Part shown: positions 54,619-62,285 of the stretch, one piece after another
How the letters are laid out: the number at the start of each line of letters is the position of its first letter
Position numbering within the stretch: position 1 is the stretch's first letter
Source: Bremerella volcania
GTDB lineage: Bacteria > Planctomycetota > Planctomycetia > Pirellulales > Pirellulaceae
Direction: 5' to 3'
DNA length: 64,000 nucleotides
Assembly: GCF_007748115.1 (NCBI RefSeq)
Contig: NZ_CP036289.1
Coordinates: 2,976,001 to 3,040,000 of the forward strand
Program-made: the position numbers and the translations under genes
The notes under the pieces: model-generated
Told to the model about the DNA's origin: nothing
Seen by the model: only the letters and a program-made list of their open reading frames with translations
Databases searched by the model: none

Positions 54619-55182
54619 ATGTCTAAGAAACTACAGGGTAAACGAATTGCATTTCTCGCCACCGATGGCTTTGAGCAAGTCGAACTGACCAAACCATGGG
54701 ACGCCATCCAAGAGGCGGGAGCTGAAGTCGTGCTGGTTTCACCCAAGAATGGAAAAATTCAAGGGATGAACCACGACGAGAAGGCGGACCAGTTCGAGGT
54801 CGATCTGAACGTCGAAAAAGCCTCGGCCGAAAACTTCGACGGACTCGTCCTGCCAGGCGGCGTCGCCAACCCGGACTCGCTACGCATGTGCGAAACATCC
54901 GTGAGCTTCATCCGCGACTTCTTCAAACAGCATAAGCCGGTCGCGGCCATTTGCCACGGTCCCTGGACGCTGATCGAAGCAGGCGTCGTTGAAGGCCGTC
55001 AGGTCACGTCATGGCCGAGCCTCAAAACCGATTTGACGAATGCTGGTGCCAACTGGGTCGACCAGGAATGCGTGTGCGACGAAGGTCTGGTTACCAGCCG
55101 GAATCCCGACGACCTGCCGGCATTCTGCGAAAAGGCGATCGAAGAATTCGCCGAAGGAAAACATGCCGAGCAGACTGCGTAA
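54619..55182 (+). CDS. DJ-1/PfpI family protein
   Basis: The 187-residue protein starts at ATG 54619 after AAGGGAAGAA. The PfpI-type nucleophile is C112 with H113 in AICHGPWTLIEAG, and the conserved glutamate is E19 in DGFEQVEL. Family members act as proteases, chaperones or deglycases on glycated proteins; the exact job is not settled. The AKHDEKA-type loop of related proteins reads MNHDEKADQFEVDL here. It stands alone with no operon partner. Confidence 0.9.
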   Translation: MSKKLQGKRIAFLATDGFEQVELTKPWDAIQEAGAEVVLVSPKNGKIQGMNHDEKADQFEVDLNVEKASAENFDGLVLPGGVANPDSLRMCETSVSFIRDFFKQHKPVAAICHGPWTLIEAGVVEGRQVTSWPSLKTDLTNAGANWVDQECVCDEGLVTSRNPDDLPAFCEKAIEEFAEGKHAEQTA

Positions 55183-55666
55183 GCGTAATGCCGAGAATCG
55201 AACCATCTCAGGTTCGCGGCGAGTGGCACTGGCGGGCAAAGACCTGGCCCCGTGTGCCACTGGCCTTCGGCCAGTGCGAATCAGATACACGCATCCCAAG
55301 GTGGGTCGAGACCCAGCATTTGCCGCCCGTATCAAGGCGCGCCAACGGCGGTGTGATTCGACTTGGGGTTCGGATCACATGCTTGCTGCCGGTGTGTAAT
55401 CGCTGGGTCTAGACCCAGCTTACGGGGCTACATCCGTAGGAACCCTGTCAAGCGTGACCTATGCCGTCGGGCAGTGGATTAGAACTGGTCGAGTACACTA
55501 TTATGTGGAAGGAGTTCAGGTCCCGTGGCTTCCACGATTAACCCAGCCTGATCCGGACTGGTTTCATGTTTCGGGTGTTCAAGAGACAAGTGGTTCGTGA
55601 TGGAGGCCGCATTGCACTGCGGCCAGTTTTTCGTCAGTTGGGTTGCCGTTCAATCTCGAAGAATCG
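55183..55666. repeat. intergenic region with hairpin repeats
   Basis: CACTGGCC-TTC-GGCCAGTG (55258-55276) is a perfect eight-pair hairpin, preceded by a degenerate copy around 55222. GCTGGGTCTAGACCCAGC (55402-55419) is an 18-bp palindrome, with an imperfect GTGGGTCGAGACCCAGC copy near 55302. No gene is supported. Confidence 0.55.
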
Positions 55667-56299
55667 TTACTGATGAACTTCGTCGTCTGAAACTTCAGCG
55701 TCCGCCGGTTCTTCCGCTGATACTTCGGTCATTGGCTCTTGAGGTGTTTCGTCAGGACCATTTTCGTCAGTGGAATGATCATCCGGTGTCGCGCTAGGTG
55801 CCCTAAGCCATCTACCGCTTGTAAAAGTAAGCCCTACTAACACGAGTCCACCAAAGACACCGACAACCTGCGCGATGAAAGCGTTCATCACGTCCCACTG
55901 AGCAATATCTGGTACCGAGTTCTGCCACTTACCCGAGTAGAGAATTATTTGCGACATTTCAAACGAGAATACGAAATGAGAAATAATGCCTACAAGCAAA
56001 GTAACGTTCGCAAACCAAAACATGAGCATTTCAATGGGGGATTCCAATAGTCCCACGGTCTCTTTCTTCTTGAGGATCGCGATACCCCAGATCGAGGCGA
56101 CTACGACAATAGTTGTCTGATAGAGTGACGAAGAGAGACTCATCCGCATTTCTATCGCCTTTTCGACATGGTCGTCAAACGTGAGTGCGTCCGCGACTCC
56201 CGACGAAAACATTCCCGCAAAAATGCCGAGAGAAACAACCAATGCAGAGAGGAAAACCAAGCCACTGAAGATACAAAGACAAACCCTAAGTTGAACCAT
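55667..56299 (-). CDS. hypothetical four-helix membrane protein with acidic tail
   Basis: The 210-residue protein has about four hydrophobic segments (for example VCLCIFSGLVFLSALVVSL and TIVVVASIWGIAIL). The C-terminal 50 residues are strongly acidic and repetitive (DDHSTDENGPDETPQEP). No family is recognised. It lies 36 bases after the PEGA-domain gene and shares its AT-rich composition, so the two are probably one transcript. Confidence 0.7.
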   Translation of the reverse strand: MVQLRVCLCIFSGLVFLSALVVSLGIFAGMFSSGVADALTFDDHVEKAIEMRMSLSSSLYQTTIVVVASIWGIAILKKKETVGLLESPIEMLMFWFANVTLLVGIISHFVFSFEMSQIILYSGKWQNSVPDIAQWDVMNAFIAQVVGVFGGLVLVGLTFTSGRWLRAPSATPDDHSTDENGPDETPQEPMTEVSAEEPADAEVSDDEVHQ

Positions 56300-56335
56300 A
56301 CTGCCAACCTACCCAAAGCATGTTTGACAAGTGCT

Positions 56336-57133
56336 CTATTTCATTTCCGTTTCGTCAACTTTGACTTTATCCAGCTCAAATTTAATCTCATACGCATTAC
56401 CGCCGTGAACGTCGATCTTCTTCTGCTGCGTTACAAAGCCTTCTTTTGCTGCCTCGATTTCATATGCGCCGGGTCGCAAAAACTTTTTAACTCGAGTCTT
56501 TCCTTTTGTAACGTTGAGATCAATGTCCGCTTCAGATGGAGTCGATTGCAAATCGAGATACGCCCACGAACGATTAAGACCCAAAGCGACGTAGGGGACG
56601 TAAGTCAACTTGGGCTCATTATGCGTTTCCCCGCCACCAAGATCGACACTTCGTGTTACGACGGCAATCTCATTCGAATCATTAAATGTAATCTGCTCCC
56701 AAACCCCGTTCCCTACTGAAGCGGAATATCCGAAACCATCGGCCCAATGACTGGTTTCCAAAATGCCGAAATTTACTTCGATTAGTTCGGACTCGGAGTA
56801 TCCCTTTGCGTTCGTGATTGCCTGGCGCAGTAAGGCTTTAAAATCATCCTCAGGGATCGGGATGTCTGCAAAGGGCTTTGCAAAAAGACTGATAAGCTTT
56901 TCGACTTCATTTTCCGCACCCGTTCGTAGCAGTTGCTCAAACTCTTTATCAGTCATGTCGACCAACGGAGGATGGTACGCTACCTTCCAATAACGCGACT
57001 CGAGTGATCGCCTGCGGAAGTCGGCGTGAAAGATGCTCGATTCATTTCCTATCGGCGATTGAGCATAGCACTCACAGGCCATAAGAAACACGAGTGCCCC
57101 AAATACTACCGCTTTCAGGTGCGATAATCTCAT
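56336..57133 (-). CDS. secreted PEGA-domain protein
   Basis: The 265-residue protein has a signal peptide (LKAVVFGALVFLMACECYAQ). The C-terminal 70 residues match the PEGA pattern: LQSTPSEADIDLNVTKGKTR, RPGAYEIEAAKEGFVTQQKK. PEGA domains are small beta-sandwiches often found in envelope proteins. The middle (residues 60-180) is not recognised. It is transcribed with the acidic-tail membrane protein. Sequence composition is more AT-rich than the window average. Confidence 0.8.
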   Translation of the reverse strand: MRLSHLKAVVFGALVFLMACECYAQSPIGNESSIFHADFRRRSLESRYWKVAYHPPLVDMTDKEFEQLLRTGAENEVEKLISLFAKPFADIPIPEDDFKALLRQAITNAKGYSESELIEVNFGILETSHWADGFGYSASVGNGVWEQITFNDSNEIAVVTRSVDLGGGETHNEPKLTYVPYVALGLNRSWAYLDLQSTPSEADIDLNVTKGKTRVKKFLRPGAYEIEAAKEGFVTQQKKIDVHGGNAYEIKFELDKVKVDETEMK

Positions 57134-57356
57134 CTATTCGTTTTCCTAATACATAATTCAGCCCGTAAGAACTTACCGTCCAGTACCGATTGCACTGCAC
57201 AAGCTCCGCCAAGATAGCAAGATAGCATATCATGCCAGTGAACACGTAGGAATACAAACGACTGCCACTGAACCTTCAAATTTGTTAAGAAGGGAAATCC
57301 CTTGTGGTTGGCAGAGTCGTCCGAAAGAAGACGATTAACACAAGGAAGCGAAAGCT

Positions 57357-57449
57357 TTAGGATTTAGGAAAGTACGCAGAAAACACTGCGAACATTGCAA
57401 ATCCCATCGCAAGTGGAAGCATTCCAAATAGTAGATATATGAGCGTCAT
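57357..57449 (-). CDS. 30-residue membrane protein
   Basis: The frame starts at ATG 57449 with CGGAG seven bases upstream. The product MTLIYLLFGMLPLAMGFAMF followed by AVFSAYFPKS is a single hydrophobic helix with a short polar end. It lies upstream of the PEGA gene on the same strand, 223 bases away. Small membrane proteins of this size often join larger complexes. No family is assigned. Confidence 0.45.
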   Translation of the reverse strand: MTLIYLLFGMLPLAMGFAMFAVFSAYFPKS

Positions 57450-57629
57450 GCGAAACTCCGTTTACCCTGTTTTCGTCACGGGTGCATGATCTGCTTTAAA
57501 CGCATCTGAGCAATCGACGAGAAACGATATGAATTTGACGATTTGCTAGTGGGGATGTTTCTTGGTGATACGATGTTTTCAGCAAATAAGCAAGAACAAT
57601 TCTGATGGGTGAATTGTTTTTCAGTTCCA

Positions 57630-58583
57630 CTAAGCAGCCGCAGCCACCCGCGCCGCTTCCAACCGCTTCTTCTCCTTCTCCCGCTTCTTCGCCGGTCGGT
57701 CGTCTTTCCAGCGATTATGCACCCACCAGTACTGGTCTGGGTCGCGGCGTACCACGCGCTCTAGCATTTCGTTGTACCACTGGGTGACTTCTTTGACCCC
57801 TTTAGGTTCGTCGCACTCGGCGGGGTCGTAGATGCCTTCGACGCCGAATTCGAATTGCATGGGGCCGCCGGTGCGGCGCATGTAGAGGAACACCAGCGGG
57901 GCGCCGCTGGTCATCGAGAAGACGCTGATGGCTTTGTGGTACGAGGCCGGGCGGTTCAGGAATTCGACCCAGCATCCTTTCGCGCCGGCGTTTTGATCGC
58001 ACAACAGGGCCAGCGTTCCGTTTTGGTTGAGTACCTCTTCGATGTACGGGGCGCTCCCTTGCTTGGGCAGGATGATCTGGCCGGTGCTGCTTCGGAACTC
58101 TTCCAGGTACTTGTGCAGAAACGGATTGTCCAGCGGCCGGGCCACGGTGTAGGTGGGGAAGCCGAGCATGCCGGTGCAGTAGCCCATCACCTCGAAGTTG
58201 CCGAAGTGTCCCAGCAGCACCACCACCGGGCGGCGGCCGAGGGCCTGCTCGATCTGGATGTGGATGTCCTTCATCTGGATGTGCTTGTGCCAGTTGGTAT
58301 CGTGCAGCTTGCGCGGCGCGTGGGCGATCTCGCAGACCATCAGGCACAAGTGGTACCAGCTGCGGCGGGCCAGCTTCTTCCGGTCTTCAACGGTAATCTC
58401 TGGGAAGGCATTCTTCAGGTTCGAATGAACCAGGTTACCGCGGATCTTCAGAATGTCGCTTGCCAGCCAGGCCAGGCATTTGGAAACCTGGGCGCAGACC
58501 GAAAGGGGCGTTGCCTGTACCGTGCAGATGAACAGGCGAACGATCAAATAAACGACGTAATCAACAACAAGCTTGGGCCTCAT
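57630..58583 (-). CDS. lysophospholipid/lipid A acyltransferase family protein (LpxL/HtrB-like)
   Basis: The 317-residue protein starts at ATG 58583 after GGGAGGCGAA. It has a membrane-anchoring N-terminus (VYLIVRLFICTVQATPL). The catalytic HX4E motif is HFGNFE (VVLLGHFGNFEVMGY). Conserved SNLKNAFPEIT and LLCDQNAGAKGCWVEFLNRPA match the LpxL/HtrB family, which adds secondary acyl chains to lipid A. The C-terminus is rich in lysine and arginine. It fits an outer-membrane-bearing planctomycete. Confidence 0.88.
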   Translation of the reverse strand: MRPKLVVDYVVYLIVRLFICTVQATPLSVCAQVSKCLAWLASDILKIRGNLVHSNLKNAFPEITVEDRKKLARRSWYHLCLMVCEIAHAPRKLHDTNWHKHIQMKDIHIQIEQALGRRPVVVLLGHFGNFEVMGYCTGMLGFPTYTVARPLDNPFLHKYLEEFRSSTGQIILPKQGSAPYIEEVLNQNGTLALLCDQNAGAKGCWVEFLNRPASYHKAISVFSMTSGAPLVFLYMRRTGGPMQFEFGVEGIYDPAECDEPKGVKEVTQWYNEMLERVVRRDPDQYWWVHNRWKDDRPAKKREKEKKRLEAARVAAAA

Positions 58584-58924
58584 TTCGCCTCCCTGCGATG
58601 CGTGGCCGATGGATCATTTCGGGTCGCGGGCTATTGTCAGCAAAAGCCAGCTATCAGGGAAGATCAATCCGCGAAGGATGCGAACGTAAATCGAAGGGAG
58701 GAGCCGGTTTCTTTCCGCCTGGGTCGGCATCGCCGACAAGCGGCTCATGCATCAGGTTTACTGATGATAGAAACGTTCCTTCGTGCTTTCGCTCAACTCA
58801 CGAGCCGCTTGTGGCCTGCGGCCACCCAGAGAGGAATCTCTCTGGATAGGGATGAAGACCCGTTGCTCCTAGGGTTTACTACGAGTGTGTTAGTAACCCA
58901 TAAACCCAAAAGGAGCAACGAGCG
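58584..58924. repeat. structured non-coding region upstream of the IS110 transposase
   Basis: Four hairpins follow in series: ACAAGCGGCTC/GAGCCGCTTGT (58736-58812) enclosing CATCAG-GTTTA-CTGATG (58750-58766); GTGGCC-TGC-GGCCAC (58811-58825); CCAGAGAG-GAAT-CTCTCTGG (58826-58845); and the one at 58861-58920. Part may be host REP-like sequence and part the left end of the element. The exact boundary cannot be placed. Confidence 0.55.
58861..58920 (+). promoter_or_regulatory. hairpin that covers the transposase ribosome binding site
   Basis: CGTTGCTCCT (58861-58870) pairs exactly with AGGAGCAACG (58911-58920), and GGGTTTA (58872-58878) pairs with TAAACCC (58901-58907). The right arm contains the AGGAG of the transposase. 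An inner TTACTA/TAGTAA stem (58876-58881, 58891-58896) competes. Read-through transcripts would fold and keep the site closed. Confidence 0.6.
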
Positions 58925-59965
58925 ATGTCTAGTTTACCAACTTTCGTCGGGCTTGATTACCATCAGGATTTGGTTCAGGTGTGTGTTTTGGATTCGGAAG
59001 GGCGGACGCTGGCGAATCGGTCGGTGCGGAATGAGGCTGATTTGATTGCCCGCTTTGCGTTGCAGCATGGCACGCCGCAACGCGTGGCGATCGAGGCCTG
59101 TTGCGGGGCGGCCGATCTGGCCGAGGAACTGGTCACCCATCGCAATTTGCCGGTGCAGCTGGCTCATCCAGGCTACGTCGCACGGATGAAGCGTTCGCCT
59201 GACAAAACCGACCTGGCCGATGCCCAACTGCTGGCCGATCTGGCTCGCGTCAATTACCTGCCGAGCGTGTGGCTGGCCCCCGAAGCAACGCGGCAACTGC
59301 GACGCCTGGTCCGCCATCGGGCTCAATTGGTGCGGCGGCGGCGGGACGTTAAACTGCGGATTCGTGGGCTTTTACGAGAAAACCGGGTGCCTTCACCGGG
59401 CGGCACGCCTTGGACGAAGAAGTGGCTCACATGGCTGCAGGAAACAGACGACTTGGCACCAAGCGACCGGTGGCTTGTGGAAGACCACCTCGAGGAATTG
59501 ACTTCCCTGGGGCGTCGCATCCGTGCTGTGGAAGCCAAGATCAGGCACACGGTCGAAGACGATCCGGTCGTTGCGAAGCTTCTGACAATGCCCGGCGTGG
59601 GGCTGGTGACGGCGGTTACGCTTCGCGCCGAGATCGGTCGCTTCGATCGCTTCACGCGTGGCAAGCAACTGGCTCGGTTCTGCGGAGTGACGCCTCGCAA
59701 TGCCAGCAGTGGACAACGTCAGGCAGATGCAGGACTGATCAAGGCCGGCAACCCCGACCTGCGGACTGTGTTGATCGAATTGGGGCATCGACTGATTCGA
59801 CAAACAAGTGGCCCATGGACCAAGCTAGCGACCGGCATGCTGAGTCGAGGCAAACCGAAGAACGTGGTGGTCGCGGCGGTCGCCAATCGTTGGGTTCGCT
59901 GGCTGCACCACGAACTACGCCGCGAAACGCCCCAAGCGGATCGCGTTTTAGAGCAAGCCGTTTAA
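58925..59965 (+). CDS. IS110-family transposase
   Basis: The 346-residue protein has the DEDD nuclease-like domain of IS110 recombinases, with D11 (VGLDYH), E57 (VAIEACCG), D96 and D99 (KTDLADA). A coiled middle leads to the C-terminal Tnp_20 part, where the likely catalytic serine is S262 in PRNASSG. GLIKAGNPDLRTVLIELGH is typical of the family. IS110 enzymes act with a bridge RNA made from the element's own flank. AGGAG lies ten bases upstream of the ATG. Confidence 0.95.
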   Translation: MSSLPTFVGLDYHQDLVQVCVLDSEGRTLANRSVRNEADLIARFALQHGTPQRVAIEACCGAADLAEELVTHRNLPVQLAHPGYVARMKRSPDKTDLADAQLLADLARVNYLPSVWLAPEATRQLRRLVRHRAQLVRRRRDVKLRIRGLLRENRVPSPGGTPWTKKWLTWLQETDDLAPSDRWLVEDHLEELTSLGRRIRAVEAKIRHTVEDDPVVAKLLTMPGVGLVTAVTLRAEIGRFDRFTRGKQLARFCGVTPRNASSGQRQADAGLIKAGNPDLRTVLIELGHRLIRQTSGPWTKLATGMLSRGKPKNVVVAAVANRWVRWLHHELRRETPQADRVLEQAV

Positions 59966-60254
59966 ATTAAGGAATCCCCACAACTCGATAGAACTCTGGG
60001 AGATCCTTCGAAAGAAGCGACTGGTCAAGCATTCACCTGTTCCGGCGGGAAGGTACGCTCGAGGTGGCCCTGGGCTCAAGCTCGTCTCTGGTTAGGGCAG
60101 CCTTCCCCTTTACTTCGAAAACACCCACAGGGGCTATCCCACCACGGGAAACGCTCGGATAGAGGAAGGGAACCACCGGTGAAAACACTTGACAACGAGT
60201 CTGTCTTCATAGAGGGCCACCCCCGGGGATTGCGACTGGCAATTCAGGGGGGCT
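59966..60254 (+). ncRNA. candidate structured RNA downstream of the IS110 transposase
   Basis: CTTC-GAAA-GAAG (60006-60017) is a stem with a GNRA loop. GGGAAGG (60047-60053) pairs with CCTTCCC (60101-60107), enclosing GCCCT (60067-60071) with AGGGC (60094-60098). CTATCC (60134-60139) pairs with GGATAG (60157-60162). IS1111-group elements carry their bridge RNA in this position. Expression and ends are unknown. Confidence 0.4.
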
Positions 60255-60758
60255 TTACCCAATCGGAGACTCGCCAATGGGTAAAGAATATTCACCGGCG
60301 AGGGTCAGTTGTCGGACTCCTTCGTAGGCGATCACCGCGGCCGTTGAAGCCAGGTTCAAGCTGCGGACATCGGTACGCATCGGGACCGAAATGGCGGTCT
60401 GGTCATTCGCTTCGACCAGCTCCCGCGGCAGGCCTTTGGACTCGCAGCCGAAGACGAACGCGTCTCCCTTTTCAAAGTTGACGGTCGCGTAGCTACGCTT
60501 GGCGGTCTTGGTTAAGTACCACTTGCGATTGGACTTAAGACGCTGTTGAAGGGTCTCCCAATTGGGGACGACCTCCCAGTTCAGATGCTGCCAGTAGTCC
60601 ATGCCGGCGCGGCGGAGAGCCGTGTCGTCGACCTGAAAACCCAGTGGTTCGACCAGCCACAGTTTGCTGCCGGTGGCGACGCACGTTCGCCCGATATTGC
60701 CCGTGTTTGGGGGGATCTCGGGGGCGAACAGCACGATATGAAAGACAGGGTCGTACAT
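60255..60758 (-). CDS. trmL: tRNA (cytidine/uridine-34 2'-O)-methyltransferase
   Basis: The 167-residue SpoU-class enzyme methylates the wobble ribose of tRNA-Leu in E. coli. The three trefoil-knot motifs are visible: PEIPPNTGNIGRTC, FGCESKGLP and NLASTAAVIAYE. ATG 60758 is chosen over TTG 60785. It stands immediately right of the IS110 flank, so the element ends very near the trmL stop; the gene is intact. Confidence 0.92.
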   Translation of the reverse strand: MYDPVFHIVLFAPEIPPNTGNIGRTCVATGSKLWLVEPLGFQVDDTALRRAGMDYWQHLNWEVVPNWETLQQRLKSNRKWYLTKTAKRSYATVNFEKGDAFVFGCESKGLPRELVEANDQTAISVPMRTDVRSLNLASTAAVIAYEGVRQLTLAGEYSLPIGESPIG

Positions 60759-60902
60759 CGAAATTTTCTTACGTTCCTTCAGCAACTCGCTTTTCGGGTA
60801 GCCGGACTAGGGCTAGTATGAGCCACACCATCGCATTATAGCCGATAACGGTACGCGACTTGACGCCCCTATCCCGTTAACCTGTAAGAGTTTCGCACGA
60901 TC

Positions 60903-62048
60903 ATGACCGACCAGCGCATCGAGCAGTACACCCAGGCCCTGCAGTTCGCCGAAAAGCAGGTTGCCGCGACCAGCACGCAGCATCCCGACTACTTCCCGAT
61001 TTATACGGAAGGTGGCAAGTGGCGGCATGACAAAGAGTTATGGACCGACTGGTGTGCTGGCTTCTATGCGGGGATGATGTGGCAGTTTCACCTGCGGACC
61101 GGCGACCCCGCCTGGCGCGAAAAGGCCGAGCACTACTCGAAGTTATTGGAGCACCGCCAGCACGACCGCGACGTGCACGATCTGGGATTCATCTTCTTGA
61201 GCACTTACCTCCCCTGGTACCAGCTGACCGGTGATAAGCACCTGCACGATGTGCTGATCCAGGCCGGGCGAACGCTCGCCATGCGTTTCAAGGAGAAGGG
61301 TCAATACCTGCGAAGCTTCGTTTCGGACGATTCGCTGTTCATCGACATCATGATGAACGTGCCGATCATCTTCTACGCGGCGATCGAAACCGGCGACGAG
61401 GAACTGATGCGCCGCGCCGTGAATCACTGCCAGACTACCCGCGACACGATTGTTCGCGAGAACGGTTCGACGGCGCACGAAGGGATGTTTAACCTCGAAA
61501 CGGGCGAATTCCTGAAGCAAACCACCCACCAAGGTCTGCGTGGTGACAGCAGCTGGGCCCGCGGTTTGGCGTGGTCGCTGTATGGGTACTCGAAGTGCTA
61601 TCAACTGACCAAAGACGAGCAGTATCTGGAAGTTTCGATGCGAAACGCCGACTTCTGGATCGCCAATTTGCCGGAAGATAAGGTGCCGTTCTGGGACTTC
61701 GATGCCGACCTGAGCCAGCCAGCTCCGTGGGGAGCGCAGAAAGAGACCTCGGCCGGAGCAATCGCCGCGTCGGGCCTATTGGACCTGAGCCGGCAGGTGA
61801 AGGATTCTGCGAAAGGGGCGCAGTATAAGGAAACTGCCTTGGCGATGCTCGACGCGTTGGTAACCCCCCAGTACCTGGCCATTAACGACGAAGGCTGGGA
61901 AGGCATTCTGAAGCACGGGGTGTACCACACCGAGAAAGATCTGGGCGTAGACGAGTCGGTAATGTTCGGCGAATACTTCTTCGTCGAAGCCCTGACCAAG
62001 GTGGTTCGGGACGCCTACCCGATCACTTACGAAGCGCCCAAAGCTTAG
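60903..62048 (+). CDS. glycoside hydrolase family 88 protein (unsaturated glucuronyl hydrolase-like)
   Basis: The 381-residue protein has the alpha/alpha-barrel of GH88. Likely catalytic aspartates are D93 (HDLGF) and D148 (FIDIMMN), matching D88 and D149 of the Bacillus enzyme. GDSSWARGLAWSLYGYSKCYQL is conserved. These enzymes remove 4,5-unsaturated uronic acids left by polysaccharide lyases, which fits the lyase-like beta-helix gene at 23516. No signal peptide is seen, so it acts in the cytoplasm. Confidence 0.9.
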   Translation: MTDQRIEQYTQALQFAEKQVAATSTQHPDYFPIYTEGGKWRHDKELWTDWCAGFYAGMMWQFHLRTGDPAWREKAEHYSKLLEHRQHDRDVHDLGFIFLSTYLPWYQLTGDKHLHDVLIQAGRTLAMRFKEKGQYLRSFVSDDSLFIDIMMNVPIIFYAAIETGDEELMRRAVNHCQTTRDTIVRENGSTAHEGMFNLETGEFLKQTTHQGLRGDSSWARGLAWSLYGYSKCYQLTKDEQYLEVSMRNADFWIANLPEDKVPFWDFDADLSQPAPWGAQKETSAGAIAASGLLDLSRQVKDSAKGAQYKETALAMLDALVTPQYLAINDEGWEGILKHGVYHTEKDLGVDESVMFGEYFFVEALTKVVRDAYPITYEAPKA

Positions 62049-62118
62049 AGCGACTCGCCGATAACTGGATTGTCCTGAACGGGCTACGGCGGCGATGGTC
62101 TTCGTTGACCTGCATCGA

Positions 62119-62135
62119 CGAATCTTAAGGATTCG
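62119..62135. promoter_or_regulatory. hairpin CGAATC-TTAAG-GATTCG
   Basis: A perfect six-pair inverted repeat between the GH88 gene and ispG. No T-tract follows, so it may be a weak terminator or an operator. Confidence 0.3.
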
Positions 62136-62220
62136 CCTGCTTCGGTCGCCTTGCCCATCTTGCCTCGCTGGTGTTCATGCCAAACCATCTATCGGAGAAC
62201 CGCTCTAACCAATCGTGATG

Positions 62221-62249
62221 TTGCCAAAACCACTGCGGTTGTAGACAAT
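62221..62249 (+). promoter_or_regulatory. ispG promoter
   Basis: TTGCCA and GACAAT are separated by 17 bases. Transcription would begin near 62256, which supports the TTG start at 62286 rather than an earlier start. Confidence 0.5.
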
Positions 62250-62285
62250 ACAGCAAAAGTCTTTCAACCGTGGGAGTTTACAACG

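Larger units (their letters stand above)
58844..60162 (+). mobile_element. IS110-family insertion sequence, ends approximate
   Basis: The transposase gene lies between structured non-coding flanks. GGATAG occurs at both 58844 and 60157 in similar surroundings, a possible duplicated core, giving about 1.3 kb. IS110 elements lack normal terminal inverted repeats, so boundaries given here are only estimates. Confidence 0.5.
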
